Assembly: GCA_019637915.1 (NCBI GenBank)
Contig: JAHBUV010000001.1
Coordinates: forward strand, 1,706,565-1,770,564
DNA: 64,000 bases
DNA from: Pseudobdellovibrionaceae bacterium
GTDB lineage: Bacteria > Bdellovibrionota > Bdellovibrionia > Bdellovibrionales > Bdellovibrionaceae
Direction: 5' to 3'
Both the position numbers and the translations under genes were made by a program. Positions within the stretch are counted from its first letter, which is position 1; every line of letters begins with the position of its first letter. Below the pieces are notes generated by a model. It did no database searches and had not been told where the DNA came from. It saw nothing but the letters and a program-made list of their open reading frames with translations. Shown one piece after another: positions 44,678 through 53,695 of the stretch.

Positions 44678-44980
44678 TCAGTGGAAAATGCCGAGGACGT
44701 CTTCCTCGCGCATCATGAGGTATTCGGCGCCATCGAGCTTGAGCTCGGTGCCGGCGTATTTGCTGAACAGGACTTTGTCGCCGGATTTCACTTCCAGGGG
44801 AAGGATTTTGCCGTCTTCGGTCACGCGGCCTTTGCCGGTGGCGACGACTTCACCGCGTTGCGGTTTTTCTTTGGCGGTGTCGGGGATGAAAAGACCGCCG
44901 GCCGTTTTTTCTTCTTCAGCCATGCGGCGAACGAGAATTCTGTCGTGCAGAGGACGCACTCCGATTTCCGTCTTAGCCAT
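44678..44980 (-). CDS. groES: 10-kDa co-chaperonin GroES
   Basis: 100 aa lid of the GroEL cage. [27 protein letters not shown] carries the mobile loop, and [28 protein letters not shown] the core barrel. Precedes groEL. No CIRCE inverted repeat is seen upstream; a TTGACT-N18-TATTAC promoter on the reverse strand is at 45051-45080. Confidence 0.97.
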   Translation of the reverse strand: MAKTEIGVRPLHDRILVRRMAEEEKTAGGLFIPDTAKEKPQRGEVVATGKGRVTEDGKILPLEVKSGDKVLFSKYAGTELKLDGAEYLMMREEDVLGIFH

Positions 44981-45050
44981 AAATTCCTCCTCAAAGGATA
45001 TTCGAGCGGAGAATGGAACATCCTCCGCGGTTCATTGAATCGCGACGAGG

Positions 45051-45080
45051 GTAATATGGCCCCCCTCTGAAAGGAGTCAA
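45051..45080 (-). promoter_or_regulatory. Promoter of groES-groEL
   Basis: On the reverse strand TTGACT (45075-45080), 18-base spacer and TATTAC (45051-45056). The CTTGACT and CCATATTA context also partly resembles a sigma-32 promoter. There is no TTAGCACTC-N9-GAGTGCTAA (CIRCE) motif in this region, so HrcA control is not evident. The region 45081-45137 carries no gene. Confidence 0.55.
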
Positions 45081-45137
45081 GCTCAGGGGGTGTAATTTTC
45101 TTTTTACGCACGGCAAAAACGCCGTTTTATCAGGGAT

Positions 45138-45602
45138 TTATTTGGTTTCGTTGCCCAGCTGAAGGGCGCTGGCGGGAAGGCTTCCGCCCTGGTTTTGGGT
45201 GCCGAAAACGGAGTTGGCGTAGGCCGACATCAATTCGGCCACTTCCTCGGGGCTGAGTTTGCCCGCGACTTCCTTGTAGACCGAGTTTTTGTTGGACATT
45301 TTGGCGAGGTAACCGGCGAAGTAATCGGAGACGGTGAGTTCCTGGGCGGTCTCGACCGCCACCTTTTCACGATAAACCTGGGCTTCGAGTCTGTGGGTGG
45401 CTGGCTTTTGGCGGCGGGCGCCTGGGTCATGCTTGTGGTGGTTCAGGCGGTTTTTCACCGTTTCGTAACGGCCTTTGGCTTCACTGACCTGGGTGTTTTT
45501 CCACTCACGGTAGCTTTTCACGGACTCGGCCGCCCAAACAGTTTCGGTGGTCGCCAAAAAGGCGGCCATACTCAAGGCGAGTTTCATGATCAGCGCTTTC
45601 AT
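45138..45602 (-). CDS. Exported hypothetical protein
   Basis: 154 aa from ATG 45602, chosen for ggagg seven bases upstream and the signal peptide that follows (MKALIMKLALSMAAFLATTE through VWAA). Mature part is mainly helical, KSYREWKNTQVSEAKGRYET, and ends with LPASALQLGNETK. Unknown function; downstream of the groES promoter region but not coupled to it. It converges on nothing and reads toward groES. Confidence 0.68.
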   Translation of the reverse strand: MKALIMKLALSMAAFLATTETVWAAESVKSYREWKNTQVSEAKGRYETVKNRLNHHKHDPGARRQKPATHRLEAQVYREKVAVETAQELTVSDYFAGYLAKMSNKNSVYKEVAGKLSPEEVAELMSAYANSVFGTQNQGGSLPASALQLGNETK

Positions 45603-45742
45603 TTTGAAGCCTCCAGAGCCAACGTTCCGAATCCAGCGCCGTTGATTCAAAGGCCGTGCCGGGACCCGGAAAGGACCAAAGCGAATCTATTGGTTCTGGA
45701 TCCCCGCGTCCCCTCCTCAAGGCGGGAAATGGCCGTTAGTTG

Positions 45743-45770
45743 TTCGACATGGGCCCTAAAACGCTATAGC
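45743..45770 (+). promoter_or_regulatory. Candidate promoter of the cytochrome lipoprotein gene
   Basis: TTCGAC (45743-45748), 16-base spacer and TATAGC (45765-45770). The -10 ends eight bases before the ATG 45779, so transcription probably starts within two bases of it and the message would be leaderless; no ribosome site is seen. Confidence 0.45.
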
Positions 45771-45778
45771 CTTTGAAT

Positions 45779-46147
45779 ATGCGAATGATCATGATGATCT
45801 CCATCGCTTACGTCCTTCTGGCTGCCTGCGGAAAAGTGCAAAATTCCTCGAGCCAAGAGCGCCAGACATACAACCCCACGCTGCCCGCCGGGAGCGCTGG
45901 ATTCGTCCCCGTTCAATCCGCCATCATTCAAAAATGCGGCGGCTGCCATGCCTGGGTCAGTTGGTCGGAGGCTCAATTCGTGAGCAACGGCTACGTGGTC
46001 CCCGGAAACCCGGGCGCTTCCCAGCTTTATGCCCGCAACATCGGCGCCACCAGCGGGGCCGGGCCCCGCACCATGCCCCCCATGGGGCAAACACCGATGA
46101 CCAATGACGAACTGGGCGCCATGGTGGCCTGGATCAACTCCCTTTAA
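45779..46147 (+). CDS. Exported c-type cytochrome lipoprotein, single heme
   Basis: 122 aa. Lipoprotein signal (SIAYVLLAACGK, lipidation Cys), then one CGGCH heme-binding motif near residue 52 (IIQKCGGCHAWVSW) and the GPRTMPPMGQTPMT region that could supply the axial Met. ATG 45779 is chosen over an in-frame TTG at 45773. Its last four bases overlap the outer-membrane gene on the other strand. It begins the cytochrome-rich cluster running to 52687. Confidence 0.8.
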   Translation: MRMIMMISIAYVLLAACGKVQNSSSQERQTYNPTLPAGSAGFVPVQSAIIQKCGGCHAWVSWSEAQFVSNGYVVPGNPGASQLYARNIGATSGAGPRTMPPMGQTPMTNDELGAMVAWINSL

Positions 46148-46734
46148 AGGGCCCAGAACCGAAGGCCGACGTTCAACGCCAATGAATTCCCGAGACCGAA
46201 GGTCCCGACCGACTGGTAAAACTCCACCCTGTCCGACATCGCCATGCGCAGGTCCAAGGAGTAACCGGGACTGTAGCTCGAACCGAATCTTTCGATGTCC
46301 TTGCGCAGGACAAAGACCGTGAAAGCCGCATCGACCCGGCGTTTGAAACGGTAAATGCCCCGCAGGTTGCCGAGAACGCCGTTCCAGTTGTGGCGGGGGA
46401 AGTTGGCCTCCGCCGTGGCTTCAAGATCCACCTGCCCCTGCAGGTACTGAACGCCGATGCCCGTTCCCCAACGGCCGCGCACCCGCTCGAATTCAAGGCC
46501 GACGCCCATGCCCTGGAAGACGCTCTTGTTCATGGTGTCGCCCGTCGAGGAGAGGGCGTTGAATTGCTCTTCGAAGTAACCCCAGAAAACAGGAACGTAA
46601 AGGCGTTGCCGGAAAGGCGGCGGACGGGGGGCGGGACGGCGGATGGTGGCCGCCGGCGGAGCGGTCTCCCGCGATGCCGCCTGCTGCGCGAAACCCGGCG
46701 AAATCAGCAAAAACAATGAAATCAAGAATCCCAC
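46144..46734 (-). CDS. Small outer-membrane beta-barrel protein
   Basis: 196 aa. Signal peptide MGFLISLFLLISPGFA, Pro-rich stretch (PAPRPPPFRQRLYVPVFW), then alternating strands GRWGTGIGVQYLQGQVDLEA, GVLGNLRGIYRFKRRVDAAF and a last LALNVGLRFWAL. Ends with an aromatic-rich strand typical of barrels. Unknown function; adjacent to and on the same strand as the heme-bearing barrel protein upstream, 12 bases away, so probably co-transcribed. Confidence 0.65.
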   Translation of the reverse strand: MGFLISLFLLISPGFAQQAASRETAPPAATIRRPAPRPPPFRQRLYVPVFWGYFEEQFNALSSTGDTMNKSVFQGMGVGLEFERVRGRWGTGIGVQYLQGQVDLEATAEANFPRHNWNGVLGNLRGIYRFKRRVDAAFTVFVLRKDIERFGSSYSPGYSLDLRMAMSDRVEFYQSVGTFGLGNSLALNVGLRFWAL

Positions 46735-46746
46735 GTCACCATCCTC

Positions 46747-47931
46747 CTACAGGGATAAGTGCAGCTGCGTCTGCACTTCCCAGGTGTCCGACTTCACCGC
46801 GTTGGTGGAGAGGACGCGCGTGTTCACCACATCGAGACGAAACTCCGTGCGCGGCAAGGGGAAGGCCAGCAGGCCGCCGCCCCAACGGGTCGTGATGTCG
46901 TTCGGGGTGCTCTTATAGGTTTCAAAATTCATGGCCCAGTTGTAACCGCGAGCGACGTTGAAAAGACCCTGCGTGAACGTGTACGTGCCGGTGGAGTTGC
47001 GGTGGCTCAGGGCCTCCTCGACGGCGCGGTTCTGAACCTGCCCGATCTCGAACATCAGGCTGTCGCCCTTGCTGTCCGGAAGGCCGATGCGGGCATGCAA
47101 GGCGCCCATGGTTTTCCGGGTGTACTTGTTTTTCGAACCGAGCAGGGAGATCCCGAAAGCCTTGCGCTCGAAAAACTCGTACTCCGTCATCATGCTGCCG
47201 CCTTGCTGGCGCAGATCCGCGTCCTGACTCTGGTTCCCGGCGAAGGCGTTCACCGAGATCTCGAATTTCGGCTGCACGTACTGCCCGATCAGACCGTGGG
47301 ATTGGTCGTTCATCGACATTTCCGTGCGACTGCGGCTGAACGAGGTGTGGTTGGGGTGGCGGATCCCGAACACCCGGTCCGTGAGCCCCAGGTACCAGAA
47401 CATGTTTTTCGATTGCTGCCAGCGGAAGTAGTGCTCGCGGCTGATCCACTCCGAAGGCATCTCCGACGGCGGGGCGTTTTTCATGGTTTGCGGCACCGGC
47501 ACGTAACCGATGCTGCCGACGAAAATGAATTTCTGGGCCCGGTCGAACAACAGCGCCATATTGAGATCGGCCTGCATGGTGATGTATTTGCTGACCGCTT
47601 TGTCGCTGCTGCCGCCCGGGTTTCTTTGCACGTAGATGCCGCGGTACTTCGCCCCGGGGCGGATCCACCAGGGAAGTTCCGTGCTGCCCAGGAAACCGGA
47701 TTTGTCGCCGATCTCGTCATCGGTGGTCTTCTTCGGGAAAACCGCGCGCGAGGTGATCTCCGTCGCGAACAAGGCCCGGCCGTAGTCGTTCAGCGGGCCG
47801 TTGCCGTTGCCATTGAAATGGCAGGTCAGGCAGGAGCGATAGCCGTACCCGATGAAGTCCGGATAAGCCAAAGCCGTCGATGCTCCCCACAAACAAAAAA
47901 AGAGAGTGCCTAAAAACCCGACAGTCTTCAT
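46747..47931 (-). CDS. Outer-membrane porin-like protein with N-terminal heme-c site
   Basis: 394 aa. Signal peptide (1-22), then a single heme-c site at Cys34-x-x-Cys37-His38 (YRSCLTCHFNG), then about 330 residues of alternating strands ending TQLHLSL. This is a heme-bearing exported protein fused to a barrel, possibly for electron transfer to or across the outer membrane. No named family recognised. The downstream barrel gene is co-directional. Confidence 0.75.
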   Translation of the reverse strand: MKTVGFLGTLFFCLWGASTALAYPDFIGYGYRSCLTCHFNGNGNGPLNDYGRALFATEITSRAVFPKKTTDDEIGDKSGFLGSTELPWWIRPGAKYRGIYVQRNPGGSSDKAVSKYITMQADLNMALLFDRAQKFIFVGSIGYVPVPQTMKNAPPSEMPSEWISREHYFRWQQSKNMFWYLGLTDRVFGIRHPNHTSFSRSRTEMSMNDQSHGLIGQYVQPKFEISVNAFAGNQSQDADLRQQGGSMMTEYEFFERKAFGISLLGSKNKYTRKTMGALHARIGLPDSKGDSLMFEIGQVQNRAVEEALSHRNSTGTYTFTQGLFNVARGYNWAMNFETYKSTPNDITTRWGGGLLAFPLPRTEFRLDVVNTRVLSTNAVKSDTWEVQTQLHLSL

Positions 47932-48098
47932 GTCAAAGATGATGACAGCTCAAAAACGGATGTCCATCTTTTGATCACCGCGATGCGATTTTTTTCGTCG
48001 GACGAGTGTCATCTTGATATGACCTCGACAGTTTTTCCCACTTTCCATTCCTCTTCCATAATAATGAGTCCATGGCAGATCGATTCGACTTCGGGGGA

Positions 48099-49343
48099 AT
48101 GATGAATTGGCGCCTTTCCATCGCCGCCGTTTTACTGACAGTGCAGTGTCCAGCGATCGCACAGGTCTCGGATCAACACCGTCAAGAAGCCAAGCGCCTG
48201 CTCGAACGCCTCGTCGGAGCGAAACTCCCTTTGGACCACGCGCTGGTCGCGCAGGCCGCGGCTCTCGTGGCGACCGGGGACCGCGCCGGGGCCGCGAAAC
48301 TCGCCACCAGCCAGCCGAATTTCTACAATCTCACCGTCAAGCAAATGGCCCTGAGGATGTCGAACCGCGAGGAAACGCTGCGCGTCCCCCTCAATGATTT
48401 CGCCGCTTCGTTCATCGGGGTCACCCGGGATGAAACCGACGCGCGGGAGCTTTTGACGGGCAACTTCCACTACAAGGGCAATCCGAATCTGTTGACGGGC
48501 TTCAATGTTCGGCAGAACATCGCCGACGATTTGCTCGCGTCGAACACCCACTACAGCGACCTCGACAACGGCACCATCGATCTCTCCACGGTCCTGATGC
48601 GCGTGGCCGGACAGCCTTTATTGATCGACGACAATAAAAACATCGCCGACAACCTGGACCCGGCGGGCGTTCTGACTTCAAGGGCCTTCATGGCGGCCCA
48701 TGCGGTCGATGGGACGAACCGCCGCTTGGTGGAGTTCACCTTCCGCGAATTCGCCTGCGTCAGCATCGATCAATGGGCCGACACCGCGGCCAGCGACCTG
48801 CGCATCGGTCGCGACATTGACCGCTTCCCCGGCGGCGATCACTTCAAATTCCAGACGAGCTGCAAAGGCTGCCACACCGGCATGGACGGCTTCCGCGGCG
48901 CTTTCGCCAAATGGGACTTCCGCAACAACAACGCCATCCTCTCCACGATGAAGGGCACGGGACGGGCGCAGGCGAACGCCAGCGCCGCCGGCGTCATGAA
49001 CAAAATGAACAAGAACAACACCGTCTATCCCGGCGGCTACGTCATGACCGACGATTCGTGGGTGAACAACGCCAGCCGCGGGACCAATGCCCTGTTGTTC
49101 GGCTGGAACGGCGCCGGCATCGACGGCGGCATGGGTGTCCAGAGTTTCGGCCGCCTGGTCGCGAATTCGAAACGCTTCAGCCAGTGCATGGCCGTCCGGG
49201 TTTTCGAGGCGGTCTGCAAAAAGCCGCTCGACCCGGAAAAACAAAAGGGCCTGATGATGGAACTTGGCTCGACGTTCGAGAGGAACGGCTACAAACTGAA
49301 AGGGCTGTTCGAAACGGTCGTCCTGCGCAGCGAATGCCATTGA
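48099..49343 (+). CDS. Exported single-heme protein, DUF1592/1588/1585-like
   Basis: 414 aa from ATG 48099 (alternate ATG 48102). Signal peptide MMNWRLSIAAVLLTVQCPAI. The C-terminal half has SCKGCHTGMDGFRGAFAKWD (heme-c motif within DUF1588-like text) and LVANSKRFSQCMAVRVFEAV, which matches DUF1585. The family is known from planctomycetes and myxobacteria, where it pairs with Tat-exported DUF1501/1552 proteins; here such a protein is two genes downstream. The first of four co-directional genes to 52687. Frame is open further up to 48072, without a signal there. Confidence 0.75.
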   Translation: MMNWRLSIAAVLLTVQCPAIAQVSDQHRQEAKRLLERLVGAKLPLDHALVAQAAALVATGDRAGAAKLATSQPNFYNLTVKQMALRMSNREETLRVPLNDFAASFIGVTRDETDARELLTGNFHYKGNPNLLTGFNVRQNIADDLLASNTHYSDLDNGTIDLSTVLMRVAGQPLLIDDNKNIADNLDPAGVLTSRAFMAAHAVDGTNRRLVEFTFREFACVSIDQWADTAASDLRIGRDIDRFPGGDHFKFQTSCKGCHTGMDGFRGAFAKWDFRNNNAILSTMKGTGRAQANASAAGVMNKMNKNNTVYPGGYVMTDDSWVNNASRGTNALLFGWNGAGIDGGMGVQSFGRLVANSKRFSQCMAVRVFEAVCKKPLDPEKQKGLMMELGSTFERNGYKLKGLFETVVLRSECH

Positions 49344-49371
49344 TCCTTGATTGATTCTCCGGGGGGAGATG

Positions 49372-50043
49372 ATGTCCTTGTCCAAAGGGTTTCTCAAAAC
49401 TTTCGTTTTCTGCGGCCTGGCCGCCGCGGCGATCGCCGTCGCGTTCACCAACTGCGGCCGTCCTTCGTGGTCCGCCGCGGACTACTCCTCCCTGCACGAC
49501 CCTTTCGGCGGCCTTTCCAACATCGGCACCAAAAGGGTCAACACGACCCCCTACGCTCTGCTGAATTCGGAGCAGGTTTATAAATCCATGCTCAACGTCA
49601 CCGGTCAGGCCGCGCCGACCAACGCTCAGATCACCGAGTACGGCCGCCGCTCGGGCGCTCTCGCGGCCAGCGGGGAATTGGATCTGATCAACAGCCCGAT
49701 GCTGATCGGCATCTCCAGCCTGGCGGGCGAGGTCTGCAACGGTCTGCTCGCCAAGGAGATCGCGCTCGCCGCGGACCAAAGGCAATTTTTCCCCGGCGTG
49801 AATTTCGCCCAGGGCATCGGCGCCCTGCCCGCCGCTTCCTTCGACGATTCCGTTCACCGCATGGCGCGCTCGTTCTGGGGGCGCGATGAAAAGCCGGAGG
49901 AGTCGGCGGCCCTCGTCGCTTTCCGGGCGGATTTCCTTTCGACCCTCACGGCGCAACAGCAGACCCAGAGCGCCTCGACCAGAAACCTTTTCCTCGGAAC
50001 CTGCGCGGGCATGCTCGCCAGTTTCGACGCTTACACTTACTAA
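49372..50043 (+). CDS. Exported lipoprotein of the cytochrome cluster
   Basis: 223 aa from ATG 49372 with ggggag just upstream; ATG 49369 lies next to it. Signal helix KTFVFCGLAAAAIAVAFTNC, with Cys following an FTN and so a non-standard lipid-attachment site, then a helical domain of unknown type. No heme motif. It lies between the DUF1585-like heme protein and the Tat-exported protein, 28 and 15 bases away. Confidence 0.7.
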   Translation: MSLSKGFLKTFVFCGLAAAAIAVAFTNCGRPSWSAADYSSLHDPFGGLSNIGTKRVNTTPYALLNSEQVYKSMLNVTGQAAPTNAQITEYGRRSGALAASGELDLINSPMLIGISSLAGEVCNGLLAKEIALAADQRQFFPGVNFAQGIGALPAASFDDSVHRMARSFWGRDEKPEESAALVAFRADFLSTLTAQQQTQSASTRNLFLGTCAGMLASFDAYTY

Positions 50044-50058
50044 AAGGCGGGAAGACGC

Positions 50059-51489
50059 ATGAGCAAAGAGAAAAAAGACATTCCTTTGTGGGCGAAGACC
50101 GGTCACGCGCGTCCCGTCACGCGACGGGACTTCCTGGCGGCGGGCCTGATTCCGTTCGCCGCGAGCGCCCTGTTGCCGAGCTGGATGTCCCTGTTCCTCG
50201 CCTCGCCGGAGGCGCAAGCGCAGAGCGCCCTGAACTGCTCCTCGGGAAACAGCGCTTGGATTCCCTTCATCACGCTGAACCTGGCGGGCGGCGCGGCCAT
50301 GATGTCGAACTACCTGCCGATGAACGCGGCCGGCGCCCCGATCGCCTCTTACAGCAAAATGGGCCTCGGCAACAAAGACGTCCCGATCGCGCGCGAATTC
50401 GGCAACGTGCCTTTCGCCGGCGAAATGAACGGGCAACTGCTCAGCCGCTTTCTCGATGGCGTGCGCGCCACCGCGGCGGCCTCCCTGTCGAACACGGCTT
50501 TCATGGGCTTGTGCGTCCGCTCCCGCGATGATTCCGCTGAAAACCGCTTCGATGTCAGCGGCATGGCCCACGTGGCCGGTCTGGCGGGGTCGCGCCTGCC
50601 GAATCTCGGCTCGAACGACAGTCTCTCGGGCTTCGATCAGCTGCCCGCCGTCGTCGCGCCGCCCTCGCCCCTGGTGATCCGCAGCTTCAACGACGCGGCC
50701 AATGCCCTGGGCTTCAGCGCGTCCCTGGGGACCGCGCTCACCCAACCCCAGCGCGAGAAAGTCGCGAAGCTCGTCTCGAGCCTCAACTCATCGCAAGCCC
50801 GCAAGCTCGCCTCCTTTGAAGGCGGCGATGTCCTGCAGAATCTCGTCAGCTGCGCCGGCATCAAGAACGAGGATCTCATCCGCCAGGGTTCCGCCGCCGT
50901 CGATCCCCGCCAAAACGCCGCCATCGCCCAGCTCTGGAACATCAACGCCAACACGGGCGCCAACAACCGCGATCTCGTTTTCGCCACCATGGTTTACAAC
51001 GCCGTGAGCGGCCAGTCGGGGAGCGCCAACCTGCAGCTCGGCGGATTCGACTATCACGACAACAGCCGCAACACCGGCAACACGCGCGATCGCGAGGCGG
51101 GCCTTCTGGTCGGCCGCATCCTCGAAACCGCCCGCCTGCTGAACCGCCCGGTGTTCCTGTACGTCACCTCCGACGGCGCCGTTTCCTCGGCCGAGTCCGA
51201 GACGGACCGCCTGGCGCCGTGGACCAGTGACCGCGGTTCCGCCGGCGGCTCCTACATCCTCGTCTATCATCCCGCGGGGCGCATCGTGACCACTCACTAT
51301 CAGATCGGCTCTTTCACGGACGGCCAGGCCGCGGATGATAAATTCGTCATCGGCAACAATCCGGAGCTCGCCGCCCAGGCCGTTTTCGCCAACTACCTGC
51401 AACTCAACCGCCGCATGGATCTTTTCGAGCGCATCGCCGGCCGCGGCCTGGACAGCAAAGGTTTGAGCGAGGTCATCAAGATTGCCTAA
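50059..51489 (+). CDS. Tat-exported DUF1501-like protein
   Basis: 476 aa. Twin-arginine signal VTRRDFLAAGLIPFAASALL then cleavage after AQAQ. The domain contains LQLGGFDYHDNSRNTGNTRD and LNRPVFLYVTSDGAVSS, which resemble the LGGWDTH and late acidic segments of DUF1501. In other bacteria such proteins pair with DUF1592/1585 cytochromes; the match is to a distant part of the family. The next gene starts before its stop. A sulfatase-like fold is possible but unproven. Confidence 0.7.
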   Translation: MSKEKKDIPLWAKTGHARPVTRRDFLAAGLIPFAASALLPSWMSLFLASPEAQAQSALNCSSGNSAWIPFITLNLAGGAAMMSNYLPMNAAGAPIASYSKMGLGNKDVPIAREFGNVPFAGEMNGQLLSRFLDGVRATAAASLSNTAFMGLCVRSRDDSAENRFDVSGMAHVAGLAGSRLPNLGSNDSLSGFDQLPAVVAPPSPLVIRSFNDAANALGFSASLGTALTQPQREKVAKLVSSLNSSQARKLASFEGGDVLQNLVSCAGIKNEDLIRQGSAAVDPRQNAAIAQLWNINANTGANNRDLVFATMVYNAVSGQSGSANLQLGGFDYHDNSRNTGNTRDREAGLLVGRILETARLLNRPVFLYVTSDGAVSSAESETDRLAPWTSDRGSAGGSYILVYHPAGRIVTTHYQIGSFTDGQAADDKFVIGNNPELAAQAVFANYLQLNRRMDLFERIAGRGLDSKGLSEVIKIA

Positions 51490-52687
51490 ACAGTTCCGTT
51501 GGTTGTCAGGGGTGGGCCTCACGTGTTTGCTGTTGTTGGCGTACAACAACTGCAGCCAGGGCCCGTTCGCGCTGATGACGGTGAACTCGGAGGATTTCGC
51601 CTCGAACCGGATCTTTTTCTCCGGCAGCTGCGAAGCGGAATTGATGAACCTCTACGCCAACACCTACCGGCCCTTTCTGACGAACTCCTGCGCCAGTTGC
51701 CATACCAACGGTCCCGGCATCGGCGCTTTCGGGTCGGCGGATTTTCAGGTTTCATACGATTCTTTCAAGAGCATCGGCCGTGACAAGATCCACCGCCAGT
51801 CCCTGAACGCCGGCCATCAGCCCGGGATCACGGGGCCGCAGAACGCCGACCGCCTGGATCCTTACCCCTCGCGCTGGCTCGCCGCGGAGGCGAGCTACGA
51901 GAGCTGCCGCTCGCAAGAGCCCGATTACGTCCCGACCTCCCTGCTCACCCTGCACAAGGCGAACGCGCAGATTCTTCAGCGGGCGAACGCCAACCAGACC
52001 AACTGGACGCGCCTTGAATGGGACCTGACGACCGAGGCCGCGAACAGCCAGCAGCGGAATCTCTATCCGATGATTCTCGGGATCGAGGCCCGCGTCGCCG
52101 TCGTCGGCGGCGTCCGCCGCGGTTATGAGTTCCGCAACCCCACGGCGCGCCTGAAGGCCGCCGGCGGCGGTTACACCATCAAAGGCCTCAGGCTCTCGAT
52201 CAATGACGCCAAACTCGTCGACGTCACGACCTTCGCCACCGTGAACATGGGCGTGCCGGGCACGACGGACGTGAATCTGGCCCCCGGGTCCGCTTTCGCC
52301 CTGGCGGTGATGGAGCCCGTGCTCGCCACCGATCGTTTCGCGATCGAAGTGATGGAAATCGCCAACGGCGCCATTCCTCCGGGCGGCGGAGGGGGCGGCG
52401 GCCCCACCGAGCCCGAGCCCAGCCTGCCGACTTCGGTCAGCTGGACTCAACTGACCTCCAATGACGCCACCTTGGGCGTGTTCCGGCAAAGCTGCCTCAA
52501 CTGCCACGGAGCGACCAATCCCAGCGCGGGCTTGAATCTCCTGGACTACGCCAAAGCCAAGGCCGCCGCGAATGAAATCATGTCCCGCATGAACAACGCC
52601 AACAACCCCATGCCGACGTCGGGACTCCTCAGCAACGAAAAGCGCGAATTGATCCGCATCTGGGTGCAGGGCGGGGCGGCTCAGTAG
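51482..52687 (+). CDS. Exported diheme cytochrome lipoprotein
   Basis: 401 aa from TTG 51482, overlapping the previous stop by eight bases and preceded by gagg. Signal helix (LSGVGLTCLLLLAYNNC, lipid-type Cys24), then heme motif Cys70-x-x-Cys73-His74 (LTNSCASCHTNG) and a second near the C-terminus, LNCHGATNPS. A Gly-rich linker (GGGGGGGP) separates a beta-sandwich-like middle from the last cytochrome domain. Last gene of the four-gene exported set. Confidence 0.75.
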   Translation: MPKQFRWLSGVGLTCLLLLAYNNCSQGPFALMTVNSEDFASNRIFFSGSCEAELMNLYANTYRPFLTNSCASCHTNGPGIGAFGSADFQVSYDSFKSIGRDKIHRQSLNAGHQPGITGPQNADRLDPYPSRWLAAEASYESCRSQEPDYVPTSLLTLHKANAQILQRANANQTNWTRLEWDLTTEAANSQQRNLYPMILGIEARVAVVGGVRRGYEFRNPTARLKAAGGGYTIKGLRLSINDAKLVDVTTFATVNMGVPGTTDVNLAPGSAFALAVMEPVLATDRFAIEVMEIANGAIPPGGGGGGGPTEPEPSLPTSVSWTQLTSNDATLGVFRQSCLNCHGATNPSAGLNLLDYAKAKAAANEIMSRMNNANNPMPTSGLLSNEKRELIRIWVQGGAAQ

Positions 52688-52708
52688 GCCGATCCCCGAT
52701 TTCGAATT

Positions 52709-53695
52709 TTACAAAGAAAGATCTTTCTCCGCCTCTTCCAGGCAGCTGACCTTGGACAGCCACTGGTACCCCGACAGCAATTCCACGATCCCGTCATCGG
52801 GCAGGCCGCGAATGGCGCCGGTCTCGCGGTTCAGCTCGGCGACCACGATATTGCCCAGGGAATTTTTCCTGTCGTGCTTCAAGAAGCCCAGAGCCTCGAT
52901 GTCGGCTTTGTTCTCGTCCCACCAGCGGTGGAAGTTTTCCGTGTGCCGGCGGGCGGCGGCCGCGTCCACCCCGCCGCCGAAGTTGATCATGCCGTCGGCG
53001 GAATAATATCGCAGCGGGATGACGACTTCGTGGCCGATCTCGGCGTCGCGGTCGCGCCAGATGTCGTGCAGGGGTTTGCCCACCTCGCAGTAACTCACGA
53101 ACCAACTGCCGAATTTCACTTCGAAAGTGAACTCATCGAAGTCCTCGTCGGCCAGCGGATAGCGCTTCACCACGTCGTTCAAACCGAAGTTGCAATGAAT
53201 GATCGGCACCAGGCCCGCGCCTTTGCGGATGATGACGTCCTCGTACTGATGGATCGTGAGGTTCAATTCGTCCAGGGCCTCGCGGAACTCATTCGCGCCC
53301 TCGCGGTAAATCCCCGCGGGATTCTTCATCGGGCCGCGGTGCTTTTCGAAATAGACGTGCAGGTGGTTCATGTATTCCTGGGTCATGCCCGGATGGGCGC
53401 GCTCAGGGACCAGACCGGGGTGGTGGGCATTGATGGTGTCGATCGCCCGGTTGAGCTTCGCGACGATGCGTTCTTCGGTGTCGTAGCTGTTCGGGAAATT
53501 CGGGAAGCGGTCGCGACGGTAGAGGTGATCCCGCTCGCAGGCGATTTTCAGGGCTTCAAAGTATTTGCGGCTGACGGGCGTGCTCTTCAAATCCCAAAAA
53601 AGGTGGATCTGGTCACGGGGGTCTTCTTTGTGAACGTCGCGGCGGGAGAAGGTGACCTTGATTTGTTTCAAAGGGTTTCTCCCGCCCGGTCTCAC
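52709..53695 (-). CDS. Unknown protein coupled to a nitronate monooxygenase-like gene
   Basis: 328 aa, no signal, mostly helical, no family I recognise. Visible: FPNFPNSYDTEERIVAKLN, EYMNHLHVYFEKHRGPMKNP and NFGGGVDAAAARRHTENFH. Conserved-looking His and aromatic clusters (HRWWDENK) suggest an enzyme or binding fold. GTG start overlaps the nitronate monooxygenase-like stop by four bases (GTGA), so the two are coupled. Confidence 0.68.
   Translation of the reverse strand: MRPGGRNPLKQIKVTFSRRDVHKEDPRDQIHLFWDLKSTPVSRKYFEALKIACERDHLYRRDRFPNFPNSYDTEERIVAKLNRAIDTINAHHPGLVPERAHPGMTQEYMNHLHVYFEKHRGPMKNPAGIYREGANEFREALDELNLTIHQYEDVIIRKGAGLVPIIHCNFGLNDVVKRYPLADEDFDEFTFEVKFGSWFVSYCEVGKPLHDIWRDRDAEIGHEVVIPLRYYSADGMINFGGGVDAAAARRHTENFHRWWDENKADIEALGFLKHDRKNSLGNIVVAELNRETGAIRGLPDDGIVELLSGYQWLSKVSCLEEAEKDLSL

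Noticed and set aside
44981-45137. CIRCE element for HrcA control of groESL
   Set aside because: No TTAGCACTC-N9-GAGTGCTAA inverted repeat is present; a sigma-70-like promoter is the only signal.
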